DNA of 64,000 nucleotides from Nansenia antarctica (GCA_963989245.1 OZ022341.1:43301601-43365600), one strand, 5' to 3'; shown: positions 42,463 through 55,524, counted from the first letter of the stretch. Numbers and translations: made by a program. The notes: generated by a model not told the origin, from the sequence alone.

Positions 42463-43548
42463 TATATTTCAAACACTGGAGGTATTCTTGATTTGATAAG
42501 AAGGTGGTAAACAGGCCTATTGTAGCTGAACAAATGCTGAACAACCCCAAGCATTGCTGAAATACAGTAAATAATCCACACAATGATAATCCTCTGAATA
42601 TGATCGTCATCAGGCATTCTGTCTGATCCTGTGTGACTGTGTCAGTCTGATCCTGGACCATCTGATCGTACCATACGATCCTACCATACCGAGTAAAAAG
42701 GACCCAAGATGTGTTTACGTGTTAAGTGTTTAGGTAGGCGCAAACTGATCCTCCACCCCGAGTGTGGCCCCCACAATGGTCTCCACGGCCAGCAGCCGTC
42801 AGACAACAGTCTCTCATTTAATGAGGAATGTATTCTAGAGTTACACACTGTTGTGGTGCACTCAATGAGACATGGGATCAAAATGACACTTCACCAAATG
42901 GTAAATGACTAAAAGGCTGTTCATGACTTTACAGTAAATCAAGCGCACGTTGCTGATATAAAATAAAAGACTTGAACACATGAACGACAGTGGTGGCCAA
43001 CAATTGCAAGTTTGAAACATGTGTTGTGAAGGCAATCAGACGATTTAAATAGTTTGAATGCCCACTTTTGAAACAAAGCCTATTAAATTCTCAAGTGCCT
43101 TACCAATTAAAGAAGGTATGAGCACCACTGGCCGTGCTACCATCACGCATGCCTCCACGGTTTTAATTTGACAACGTTTCGGGTTGCAGCACAAGTGTTT
43201 GGATTAGTGTAGGTTTACAGAGCACCATCCACTGTTCAGCCCAGACAATGTAGCTGCATGCCTTGCTCACATACAAACCTGTATTCTATGAGAATATGAC
43301 CAGAACAGAGAAAACTGCTTAGTCTGTCCATGAGCACTGATTTTCATAGCTCACTATGGTGCTACAGAGCCATAGTGTGCAGAGCTTGGCACATGGTCGG
43401 ACATGTTGCCACCAAGAGTCCATGACATCCATATCTGATGATACGCGATTCCATACGTTATAAGCAGCAGTGTGTAAAAATAACTGAAAACACCGTCACA
43501 TTTTGGAGACATGAAGCAGTGTTACGATAGCTAGCGAAAGGTCTAACT
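42463..43548. other. unique-looking sequence between the two Tc1-containing regions
   Basis: No gene or element recognised. CTGATCCT and GATCGTACCATACGATCCTA phrases near 42,610-42,690 are locally repetitive. Confidence 0.4.
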
Positions 43549-44926
43549 CAGGGGTTTTCAAAGTCCAAGACAGTGAGCCTCCCCTAAGAGTTGAATTGTG
43601 ACATACACACGCCAAGACTGAATCCATTGAAAATAATTCTATTTGTGTTTATTTGACACGTCAAACTTAGGGCTGGCCCAAACTATTAGGAAATTTATTT
43701 TAACTAAACATAAAGTTAACATACAAACTACAGCGGTATAATCACCAATCCAATGGCATAATAACACTTTTCTCTGACAGTAAATTCAACAGTGCTGTGC
43801 CAGCTATCAAAAACATTGTACCGAACTAAAAAAAGACAACCATCGTTTCAAATCAAATGTTTCCGAAGGCGTCAATTATACACGACCCACGGTACTGTCT
43901 CTCCCATCATTATGGCACACATTTCCTTGGCAGCTGGCAGCACTAACGCAATACAGCCTGCAATGTCCTCAAATGTAGCATACAGTGGGGCAAAAAAGTA
44001 TTTAGTCAGCCACCAATTGTGCAGGTTCTCCCACTTAAAAAGATGAGAGAGGCCTGTCATTTTCATCATAATTAATTGGTAAATTTAAGAATTAATTGGT
44101 AAATTCCTCTGTAAAATAAGTATTTCGTCACCTACAAACAAGCAAGATTTCTGGCTCTCACAGACCTGTAACTTCTTCTTTAAGAGGCTCCTCTGTCCTC
44201 CACCCGTTACCTGTATTAATGGCACCTGTTTGAACTCGTTATCAGTATAAAAGACACCTGTCCACAACCTCAAACAGTCACACTCCAAACTCCACTATGG
44301 CCAAGACCAAAGAGCTGTCAAAGGACACCAGAAACAAAATTGTAGACCTGCACCAGGCTGGGAAGACTGAATCTGCAATAGGTAAGCAGCTTGGTGTGAA
44401 GAAATCAACTGTGGGAGCAATTATTAGAAAATGGAAGACATACAAAACCACTGATAATCTCCCTCGATCTGGGGCTCCACGCAAGATCTCACCCCGTGGG
44501 GTCAAAATGATCACAAGAACGGTGAGCAAAAATCCCAGAACCACACGGGGGGACCTAGTGAATGACCTGCAGAGAGCTGGGACCAAAGTAACAAAGGCTA
44601 CCATCAGTAACACACTACGCCGCCAGGGACTCAAATCCTGCAGTGCCAGACGTGTCCCCCTGCTTAAGCCAGTACATGTCCAGGCCCATCTGAAGTTTGC
44701 TAGAGAGCATTTGGATGATCCAGAAGAGGATTGGGAGAATGTCATATGGTCAGATGAAACCAAAATAGAACTTTTTGGTAAAAACTCAACTCGTCGTGTT
44801 TGGAGGAGAAAGAATGCTGAGTTGCATCCAAAGAACACCATACCTACTGTGAAGCATGGGGGTGGAAACATCATGCTTTGGGGCTGTTTTTCTGCAAAGG
44901 GACCAGGACGACTGATCCGTGTAAAG

Positions 44927-45782
44927 CAGGGGTGCCCAATACGTCGATCGCGATCGACCGGTCGATCGCAAAGGTAGTATGGGTAGATCGCATGGCATTG
45001 AACAAAACGGGGGGGGGGGGGAAACGAAAACGAAAAAAAAAGTTCGCCTATCATCCATCCTCACTTTGGCTTTTGCCACTTGATTGACGTACAGGTAAGC
45101 CAGTCTGAGATCTGATCTTTTCACCTACACCTAACACGCGGTTCACCACGCATGCGCAGTCAACAGCACCAACTACAAAATACAAAATACCAGCGAGACT
45201 AATTACCTAGTTAGCCTTCCAATTTCTACTATTTACTATATAATACTAAATAAAGGCTATACAAATGAGTGGGGAAGCTGGACCAAGTAAGAAACCAATA
45301 ACGTATAACTTCCATCCAGAATGGGAGGAGGACTTTTTTACACGATGTGATATTGGAAATGCGTCTGTCTGATCTGCAAACCTACGATGGCTATTTCGAA
45401 GAAGGGAAATGTGGCAAAAGAGCGAAAACGTACGGCTGCAACGATAGCTTCTTATCGCGTCAGTCACGTTCTTGTTAAACACAAGAAGTCATTCAAAGAC
45501 GGCGAAATTGTGAAAAAAGTTTCTCGAGGCTGCAGATTGCCTTTTCGATGACAGATCCACAGTGGCTGATGACACCTTGCAACCAGCTCCTACAGCCCTG
45601 ACTACTAGAAACTAGCTGCCTCCTCCCAGTGCCAGGTCTCCCACTAAGGTAGAGAAATGCATTTATTTCCTCCTTTCAAACTAGGGAACTACCTGTTTTG
45701 TATCTGGTTTACTTTTCTGTTTGTTGGATCAGTAGTTGGCTATGGTACTGCAGACTGGCTGTCAGTGTGTGAGTGAGAGAAA

Positions 45783-45837
<55 letters not shown>

Positions 45838-45899
45838 TGAGAGAGAGAGGGGGAGAGAGAGGGAGGGTTTGTGCTATGGCTCCCTATGCAGACTGGCAA

Positions 45900-45958
<59 letters not shown>

Positions 45959-46063
45959 TGTGTGAGCGAGAATAGCAAAGAGGGAGGGTTTGTGATGGTC
46001 TTCTCCTGTGGCTGTGTGACAGAGAGAGGGAAAGTGTATTGTGAGTTTACTATGCAGGCTGGG

Positions 46064-46112
<49 letters not shown>

Positions 46113-46217
46113 TAGTACGTGCATGTACGTTTGCGATGTTGAAACTAGACTGGTAGATCTTGGCAGACTGGCTACTTGAAAAGTAGATCTTGGTTCCAAA
46201 AAGTGTGAGCACCCCTG
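44927..46217 (+). mobile_element. hAT element 1 nested in the Tc1 transposase gene
   Basis: It starts CAGGGGTGCCCAATAC and ends, inverted, CAGGGGTGCTCACACT. The 8-bp target duplication GTGTAAAG is exact at 44,919-44,926 and 46,218-46,225, as expected for hAT. The left end also carries a CG-rich palindromic patch (GATCGCGATC, GACCGGTCGATC) at 44,944-44,969. The element is 1,291 bp, too short for a full transposase gene, with three GT-rich microsatellites at 45,785-45,830, 45,901-45,953 and 46,068-46,109 and a G12 run near 45,009. Confidence 0.93.
45265..45615 (+). pseudogene. hAT transposase N-terminal remnant (BED zinc finger type)
   Basis: ATG at 45,265 opens with MSGEAGPSKKPITYNFHPEW, the N-terminus of a vertebrate hAT transposase group related to the domesticated ZBED5 and GTF2IRD2 proteins. 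After about 26 codons a frameshift leads to KCVCLICKPTMAISKKGNV, the first half of a BED-type zinc finger. The expected second-half His region looks deleted, since the frame runs straight to ATIASYRVSHVLVKHKKSFK, which lies further into the usual protein. It then decays, with another shift, near 45,600. The catalytic and dimerisation regions are absent. Confidence 0.75.
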
Positions 46218-46351
46218 GTGTAAAGGAAAGAATGAATAGGGCCATGTATCGTGATATTTTGAGTGAAAACCTCCTTCCATCAGCAAGGGCATTGAAGATG
46301 AAACGTGGCTGGGTCTTTCAGCATGACAATGATCCCAAACACACCGCCCGG

Positions 46352-47903
46352 TAGGGCTGCACGATTAATCGATTTTAAATCGAAATCGCAATTTGAGATG
46401 GTGCGATTAGCAAATTGCAAGGCCTGCGATTTGGGATACATTATACAGCGCGTCGGATTCAACGTCAATGAACGCACACACCCAAGAACAATACTGCACG
46501 TGAAACGCCCAGGTGTGAATCTGTGAAGACGTTTCAGTAGCTAGCAACATTCATGGTGTGGATAAATGGCTTCAGCAGAGCCAGAAGCAACGATTTAGTC
46601 CCGAAGAAAAACAGCACTTCTGTTGTAAGTATTTCGGGTTTAGGACGACAGATGTGCAACAAAAGCAGGTGTTGCGCACGACCTGTCGTGGAACAATCGC
46701 TACATCCAGAGGCAACACCACAAACCTGTATCAGCACTTGAAAAGGTACCACGGGCAGCTCTATGACGAGTGTACGGTCAGAAACTGAGAGTTAAGTGAA
46801 AGTCCCGTAGCCCAGTCTAACGTTAAGCAAACTAGAGTTTTAGAGTCGTTTGCGGCTGTTACGCCGTATGAAAAGGGCTCACGAAGGCACCGTGAAATAA
46901 CCAATTCCATCACGCATTACCTTGCTAAAGACATGGTGTCTATTAACACTGTGAGCAACGAAGAGTTTAAAAAAACGAATCCAAACGCTGGATAAAAGAT
47001 AATGTGATTCCATCCCGCACGTACGGAGCTGAAAATGTGGAGTAGCCTACTATGCAACAACAACCGATCTGCGGTCGAGCCGTGCACTTACATACATTAC
47101 GACGAGTTGAAGAGCTTTATCTATTTCAATGTTTACAGAAAGGACCTATTCTTTTTTTACTGGACATTTTTATTATCACTTTATTTAACTTGATTGCAGT
47201 ATGTGCAATATTTAGATGCTGCTCCTGAGCCATAATTAAATAACCTTGTTTGTAGAAAGGTCCTATTTTATTTTCATATTGGAATTGTTCAATTTTTTTG
47301 ACACTTGAGAGAAACTAAATGGCAGCTGTTTAAAAAAAAAAAACATACATACATGTTGTTCCAATTCATATCTTTTAAGTTCTCATCCTTGCATTAGAAC
47401 AGTTTGATGGCATTAGAGCAGTTAACAGTTTGATGGTATCATGTGGTAATGCTCTCTGAAATTAGCCCATGATAGACAGATTCATCCAATCACCTGCCAA
47501 GTATTTTTGAAAGTACCTGCCCTTTTCCAAACAGCTTCCAATGAAGCTTTCCTAGATGGTTGTGTGAAACAAACCACCTGAGTCAGGTTAGTAATGCTCC
47601 ATCACATGTTTTAATCTGAAGCTTGATTTTAAAGCAACCCAACTTTAAAGCAACCCAATGTAAGTTTAGTTCTTTCACTCGTAGCTCGGGCTGTGGGGGT
47701 GCTAGAGGAGGGAGCCTCTAAGTCCCCTGAAGACGTACAAACAAACTGCACGTTGATACGACCTTCCTAGCCGGAGATATGGCCACACTTTACAAAAACT
47801 TCCTTTGGGTCGCTTTAAAAAATAATAATCACAAATTAAATCGCAAAAGCAATCTGTCCAAATAATCGCAATTAGATTTTTTCCCCCAAATCGTGCAGCC
47901 CTA
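46352..47903 (+). mobile_element. hAT element 2 nested in the Tc1 transposase gene
   Basis: It starts TAGGGCTGCACGATTAATCG and ends, inverted, TAGGGCTGCACGATTTGGGG. The 8-bp flanks are CCGCCCGG (46,344-46,351) and CAGCCCGG (47,904-47,911), one mismatch apart, consistent with an aged hAT target duplication. The subterminal region has repeated AATCGNAATCGCAATT phrases near both ends (46,365-46,395 and 47,838-47,878), probable transposase-binding repeats. At 1,552 bp it is internally deleted. Confidence 0.9.
46558..47112 (+). pseudogene. hAT (ZBED-like) transposase remnant with BED zinc finger
   Basis: The frame from 46,558 carries KYFGFRTTDVQQKQVL, a Cys-containing segment, and GNTTNLYQHLKRYHGQLYD, which is the His-x4-His end of a BED zinc finger. 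A stop at 46,786 interrupts the same frame, which then continues with VLESFAAVTPYEKGSRRHRE, YLAKDMVSINTVSNEEFKK and, after a shift, YYATTTDLRSSRA, the last near the start of the RNase-H-like domain. The rest of the transposase is missing. The family is that of ZBED1-like hAT proteins. Confidence 0.75.
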
Positions 47904-48557
47904 CAGCCCGGGCAACGAAGGAGTGGCTTCGTAAGAAGCATTTCAAGGTCCTGGAGTGGCCTAGCCAGTCTCCAGATCTCAACCCCATAGAAAATCTTTG
48001 GAGGGAGTTGAAAGTCTGTGTTGCCCAGCGACAGCCCCAAAACATCACTGCTCTAGAGGAGATCTGCATGGAGGAATGGGCCAAAATACCAGCAACAGTG
48101 CGTGAAAACCTTGTGAAGACTTACAGAAAACGTTTGACCTCTGTCATTGCCAACAAAGGGTATATAACAAAGTATTGAGATGAACTTTTGTTATTGACCA
48201 AATACTTATTTTTCACCATAATTTGCAAATAAATTCTTTAAAAATCAGACAATGTGATTTTCTGGGGAAAAATATATAATTTTGTCTCTGATAGTTGAAG
48301 TGTACCTATGATGACAATTACAGGCCTCTCTCATCTTTTTAAGTGGGAGAACTTGCACAATTGGTGGCTGACTAAATACTTTTTTGCCCCACTGTACATC
48401 TCTCCCATTATTTCTTTACATTTTCTTTGTCTTTTAAAAAAATCACATTTCATTCAAAAACATTAAACCAAATGTCATTTTACACAGGCTCCGCGCCCCA
48501 CTTGAAGCTCTCTGGCACCCCCCTGGGGAGGCACGCCTCACACTTTGAAAACCCCTG

Positions 48558-49518
48558 GTCTCTAGTGAACTGTTTTGACACAAGATTGTTTTGTCATAAC
48601 CCTTAGAATTGACCATGACTTATCAAAGTCCATCTGAGTTTGACACACTCTGTATATATCTCTGGCTCTGATAGCAGATACCACAGCCACCACCAAGTGG
48701 ACCTCAGATGTTTGTTACTCACTCTCTCAGAACATACCAATCCCAATACCTAGGCAACAACATGCTTCTCTGGGGATAATGTGGAAAGTATGGAGACATT
48801 TCTTCTCCTAAAAAAAGAAACAATAAAACAAGCAACACAGGCTGTCGTCAATAGCATTAACTGACCAAATAGAAGTTGTTTCGCATGTATTCAAGGTAAA
48901 TGATGCATGATAGAGGGTGAAATGGGATTTACCAACCTAATTGAGTGAAAACATCACCCCAGTAATGGTAACAGGTTGAATAGCCCCCTTGGCTGTTGTA
49001 GAAAGGTGCAGATGTGCACAATGTTGAAATGCTTTGCAACCATTTGATTATAGCTTGTAACAAGTAAAGAATCCATTGAAATATGAGCGTAATTACAAAG
49101 TGTTTCCAGTTTCCTAACTTTACATTTACTGTGTAATTACCTACTTATCCTGAGCTTTAAGGTACGTTGACTTAATCCAACATATTAACTCTGACTTTGA
49201 TGTTCATGGGATTATGAGGTAATATGGGCAGAAATGATGGGAATTCTATGGGTGAGATGATCACTTAAGTCTGAGATCAGCTCTATACACGCAAACCTTA
49301 AAATAATGGGGTGAGAAAGCAAATCAGTTGCTCAACAGCTTTCTTTCCCGCTTTTCCCAGTTTCTATGGCGACTGTTTTCAACCATTCTCGTTGACTGAG
49401 TGAGGAGAAATAACAACTGAACTCACAACAGTATAAATATTGACTGAATGATCATGTATCTTCTTATGTTCCTTAAAGAGGCCAGCACGCATCTGTTAAC
49501 GACTACGTTCTACGTATA
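48558..49518. other. unique-looking sequence right of the transposon nest
   Basis: No gene or element recognised. Confidence 0.4.
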
Positions 49519-49528
49519 GACACACACA

Positions 49529-49586
<58 letters not shown>
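49519..49586. repeat. (CA)n microsatellite
   Basis: CA run of about 68 bp with one TA interruption near 49,536. Confidence 0.95.
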
Positions 49587-49588
<2 letters not shown>

Positions 49589-49799
49589 CACGCCACATGT
49601 GATAACTGTGTGTAAGTGCATGTTTGTGGTTGGGGGTGTGTCAGGTAAGAGCGAGGAGGGGGTTGCTGTGGCAACACTGCACAGAGGCCACACTGTTTTT
49701 CTGCAGAGCTAGCGGGAGAGAGGAATGTGGCACGGAATTGTGGGAGAGAGAGAAAGGGTGGGAGCAACACACTTGCACATACCTTATCAGATAACACAA

Positions 49800-49800
<1 letters not shown>

Positions 49801-49862
<62 letters not shown>

Positions 49863-49917
49863 ATGTATACGTATTATGTAGGAGAGGTGTGTGTGTGTGT
49901 GTGTGGGGGGGGGGGGT
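49801..49917. repeat. (TG)30 tract, second TG tract and G run
   Basis: Pure TG from 49,802 to 49,860, then CATGTATACGTATTATG, then GT again to about 49,904, followed by a G run of about 13 bases. Confidence 0.93.
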
Positions 49918-51680
49918 GTAACACTCTAGGGAAGGGATCTTCGGTGTGGAAAATAGAGAATGAAACAGAGTGAGACAGAGAGAAACAGAGAGAGAGAGAA
50001 TATCCAAAATGTGCATCTGCACTCACAGTCATATCCGTCACATAAACATAATTTAATTCTACACTATTCAGCTTGTCTGTCTGGTCAACCTTTTTCAGTG
50101 TTGATATTCATCTTTCTCAGGGTGAGTAGCTCTGGACGTAAGCTACAGCTCTCCTCCAGCCAAACATCGATTTACACCCTGGCTCTAATACTGTGCTGTG
50201 GTTTGGCACTGGGCTGAATGACAGAACAGCGAGCCTCCTGTAGCCTACACAGCCAGCATCTCTCGTAAGAGATATGTGTAGAAGAACTTGAGTAATAGCT
50301 AGCTGTGACCTATCGTAGACAAATTAGGTACTCACTGTGGGCATATTTCTGTTGTTGTATGGGTCCTGTTGTGCATATCCTTTTTCAGACACATTTTAAA
50401 TTAATGATAACTTTAAAGCCTTTTATAAAATAAAATAAACATTATAAACAAAATAAATAAAACATACATAAATGTTGGCATGAAATGGTTATTAATTAAT
50501 TCATTAATGTAAATTAAATGAACAGTGACTGACTGAAGTTATTACTGTAAGCCTGACTATTAGTAGACCACACTGTGGCCAGTCCTTCTGGGCACTGAGG
50601 TAGACTGACACACACATACATACATACACACACACAAACACAAACACATCTGAAACGCAGGTGTGAGGGGGTTTGTTTTCAGTAAGATATACCAAAGAGA
50701 GCTCTCTCTGTGTAAACACACACACACAGCCATACACGTACGTGCACCTTGACACACAGCAAGACCTTCATATAGGCTCCATTTGTGAGGTTGGGTGGAG
50801 AAGAGTGGTTGAGAGGTAGCCTTTGATCTGACATGCCTGGGTGTAAGGCAGGGAGGAGCAGATATTGTCCAGGGATCACTGCCAACATGGTCTTTTCAAT
50901 ACCTTAAAGTAGCTTCCTTTGGTTAACTCCTTTCCTTGTCCCCTCTGCTTCATCGTGGTGGATACAAGACTACTTTCAGCCTGTAGCCTAAAATGAAGGT
51001 TGACAAAGGATTTGCTTTCTACTTTATGTTAGATCAGTGCAGAGGAAAGGAGATGTGGTGATGGAAACCAGTTTGGAGTATATATTATATTTTGTCACTA
51101 TGACAAGGCAGTGCCTTGGCTGGTTCTACTCTCTATGCCCCCCCCCCCTCCCACCTGCCTTGTTCTAAAACGCCAAATAGTAGACCCCTGGGCCACACAC
51201 ACAGTGTGGAGTACGCTACCCCAGACTCTGGCCTCAACTTCCTTATCAATTGACCAAACACAAAGGTTATTAGGTCATTAGTAGATTTAATATGCATCTT
51301 TGAATTTAAAACAAATATGTTTTTATTTTAACCATTTTAATGTTTGGAAATTGTTTGGAAATAATGTTCCATTAGATGTAGAATATGTTTTAACCATGAA
51401 TGCGACCTAAAACAATAAATAACGATCATTAAAAAAAAATAAGAAAATCGTTAGATATGCAAGTAAATTTCTAAACCCCAAATATCATTACAAATGGGGA
51501 ACTCAGGTTTAAGTGATGTGATACCTGCTGACGTCGGGTTAAGAAAGGATAGGTGACTGATAAACGAACTAACGTCAAATCATATAGCCTAGTCTACAGT
51601 TCTAAAGCCAAGGCCGAAACAGCACTGATCATTGTCAAGTTCGAATCGTGTCCTGGGGCTATTCACCCCAATAACTAGAC
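49918..51680. other. unique-looking sequence, no gene recognised
   Basis: No supported exon. It contains CA/TACA-rich patches near 50,610-50,645 and AT-rich sequence at 50,395-50,520. Confidence 0.4.
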
Positions 51681-51688
51681 ATCCTTAC

Positions 51689-51960
51689 CTTTGTTATCAG
51701 TCTCCATTCGTCTTTCTTTCTCTCTTCATGGCGACTGAGTGGCATCTGCAGCAACTCGTCCTCGCAACAGATAAAACTCACAGTACATCCCATATAGACT
51801 GCTGCAGCTCACGGTGATCCATTAAAAACAATGTCCCAACATATAACGTGTTGCAATTATCTCCTCTTTATACAGTACACGTTCGAATCAACGCTTACGG
51901 CCGCAATGTTCAGTAGACCCACCTGAAAACACGCAGGTGAGATTGCGCGCGAGCAGAACC
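51689..51960 (-). promoter_or_regulatory. candidate first exon and CpG-containing promoter region
   Basis: On the minus strand ATGGAGACTGATAACAAAG (51,707 down to 51,689) abuts GTAAGGATG, a strong donor. Upstream on that strand a second ATG (ATGAAGAGAGAAAGA) opens a short overlapping frame that ends within METDNK. CpGs are locally enriched at 51,880-51,960 (CGGCCGC, TTGCGCGCGAGC), with a possible Z-type GCGCGCG core. It could be a leader exon for the 20.7-kb ATG exon (an intron of about 31 kb) or the start of a separate gene. If METDNK were the real start it would join that exon out of frame with its ATG. Weakly supported overall. Confidence 0.25.
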
Positions 51961-53219
<1,259 letters not shown>

Positions 53220-53293
53220 CTGACACCCTATAGTGCCTGGAGCATGTCCGGTCCATTAGCAGGTGTCCACACACATTCACACACGCACGCACA

Positions 53294-53349
<56 letters not shown>

Positions 53350-53418
53350 CACACCTACACACCTACACACCTACCTGACACCCTGTAGAGCCTAGAGTGT
53401 GTCCGGTCTGTCAGCAGG
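53220..53418. repeat. 44-bp direct repeat flanking CA and CACACCTA tracts
   Basis: CTGACACCCTATAGTGCCTG (53,220 on) and CTGACACCCTGTAGAGCCTA (53,375 on) begin two 44-bp copies that both contain GTCCGGTC and end AGCAGG. Between them lie a CA-rich tract (53,264-53,346) and four CACACCTA units. It looks like an old local duplication in which the spacer expanded. Confidence 0.85.
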
Positions 53419-54376
<958 letters not shown>

Positions 54377-54540
54377 GCAGCTCACAAACAACAAAAACAA
54401 AATAAAGTGACAATATAATAATAGAATAGAAAGATCTGAAACATTACCGGTATATGCAATAAGAAAATTCCAGTGAACAAAATGGAGATATCTGTCGTAA
54501 AATAAGTAAATGTTTTCTTGTCATTTAGAATTGTTGTGTA

Positions 54541-54674
54541 ACCATTGTATAAAAGCAATAATGCCCTCAAGGCTGAGATTTTATCGTCAATATTGTTGTG
54601 TGTCATGCCCCTACTCTTGACTATATTGACGATAAATCACAGCCTCTCTGGCATTATTGCTTCATTTAACCATC
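54541..54674. mobile_element. small palindromic MITE-like element
   Basis: AGCAATAATGCC (54,554-54,565), AGGCTGAGATTTTATCGTCAATAT after it, and their near-exact inverse at 54,623-54,661 form a stem of about 39 bp with about five mismatches and one bulge. The left outer sequence TTGTATAAAAGCAATA is the same as the inverted end motif of the 4.55-kb element (TATTGCTTTTATACAA), so the two look like members of one group. No target duplication defined. Confidence 0.55.
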
Positions 54675-54892
54675 CTGTACTTTGACTGAACAAAGTTTAT
54701 CACAGAGTGACTCTTCGAATGTAGGTTATATATACTGTAATTTCAGCCTTATACGGCCAAAAGGTAATGTTTTTTAGTCTGTTTTATTTATTTTTGTAAC
54801 ATTGAGCAAGAATTGTGTCCTATTTTTTTCATTCAAAGAATTAATTTCTCTTGGAACATTTAAAAACCTCGTGAGTAACTTGGAATCAGCCT

Positions 54893-55007
54893 CATATCGT
54901 TCTTGCCCCTGTTTTATATGAAAGTCCCATTATTTTATTCTATTTATTCATATCGTTCTTGCTCCTGTTTTATATTTTATATGAAAGTCCCATTATTTTT
55001 ACCCTAT
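54893..55007. repeat. 56-bp tandem duplication
   Basis: CATATCGTTCTTGCCCCTGT (54,893 on) and CATATCGTTCTTGCTCCTGT (54,949 on) start two copies that both include TATATGAAAGTCCCATTATT. The second copy has a short internal TTTTATA expansion. Confidence 0.85.
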
Positions 55008-55103
55008 TGCTCTGATGAAATTGTATTTTGTCTATTTTTTGTTGTTGATCTGGTGTTATTTTATTGTGTAATTGTGCTGTTTGTTTTAACTGTTGAAACG
55101 GTA

Positions 55104-55202
55104 TGTTTTTAAGCTGCTGTCTTGGCTAGGATTCCCTTGAAAAAGAGATGATTGTATCTCAATGGGACCGACCCTGGTTAAATAAAGGCTAAATAAAAAA
55201 AT
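55104..55202 (+). mobile_element. 3'-terminal fragment of a LINE/SINE-type retroposon
   Basis: Contains CCCTTGAAAAAGAGATGAT, TCTCAATGGGAC and CCCTGGTTAAATAAAGGCTA followed by an A-rich tail. In teleosts this order is the familiar 3' end of an abundant non-LTR retroposon group. The family is not assigned, and upstream sequence could be its body or unrelated. Confidence 0.55.
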
Positions 55203-55453
55203 AATTCCTGTGATGTTTAGCTGGACCTCATCTCAACTGGTTGATGCACCACCTATCTCTCCCCTATACGTACATTCAATTTACCATTGATCAGCATAAC
55301 AATTCCCAGATTGTGCATTCAAGACTGTGAGAGAAAGTTTTTTTTGACTCAGACTCTGCTGTCCCATATTGCCAGATTCACATTCCAACATAGAGCCGCT
55401 TTAAATCCTTGTATGTTGTTCTACTGCGAGGTAGTGCGAGGTTCCACTGCATA

Positions 55454-55456
<3 letters not shown>

Positions 55457-55524
<68 letters not shown>
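55457..55524. repeat. (GT)34 microsatellite
   Basis: Perfect TG/GT run of about 68 bp. Confidence 0.96.

Larger units (their letters stand above)
44297..48178 (+). pseudogene. Tc1 transposase gene split by two hAT elements
   Basis: The ATG at 44,297 (MAKTKELSKDTRNKIVD) opens a frame that runs 210 codons to the first insertion (44,926), resumes at 46,226 for 42 codons to the second (46,351), and resumes at 47,912 for 88 codons to TGA at 48,176. That sums to 340 codons, the usual length for this family. The N-terminal helix-turn-helix (GKQLGVKKSTVGAIIRKWK), first catalytic Asp (WSDETKIELFG, before insert 1), second Asp (HDNDPKHTA, just before insert 2) and the Glu (PDLNPIENLWRELK, after insert 2) are all present, a DD34E arrangement. 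I saw no stop or frameshift within the three segments. Missense changes cannot be judged. The gene is inactive as it stands because both inserts lie in the catalytic domain. Confidence 0.9.
43981..48396 (+). mobile_element. Tc1/mariner-type transposon carrying two nested hAT insertions
   Basis: The terminal inverted repeats start TACAGTGGGGCAAAAAAGTA on both sides and match over about 90 bp with three or so differences (they include AGTCAGCCACCAATTGTGCA). A TA lies at each edge. With the two inserted hAT elements and their duplications removed it would be about 1.56 kb, the normal size. Inside the left repeat the phrase GAATTAATTGGTAAATT is duplicated at about 44,068-44,106. The transposase gene lies on the plus strand and is interrupted only by the insertions. 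Confidence 0.93.
43549..48557. mobile_element. outer hAT-type non-autonomous element, split by Tc1
   Basis: The left end starts CAGGGGTTTTCAAAGTC (43,549) and the right end, inverted, starts CAGGGGTTTTCAAAGTG at 48,557. Both continue into GAGCCTCCCC or GCCTCCCC-like sequence, giving inverted ends of about 30 bp. Starting with CAGGGG is typical of hAT elements. Without the inserted Tc1 it would be about 0.6 kb with no recognisable coding, so a non-autonomous copy. The flanks GTCTAACT and GTCTCTAG share only GTCT and position-shifted CTA, so an 8-bp target duplication is not clear. The call rests on the ends. Confidence 0.65.

Noticed and set aside
43541..48565. Clear 8-bp target duplication for the outer hAT element
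   Set aside because: GTCTAACT and GTCTCTAG agree only at the first four bases, so I do not claim a duplication. The element call rests on its inverted ends.
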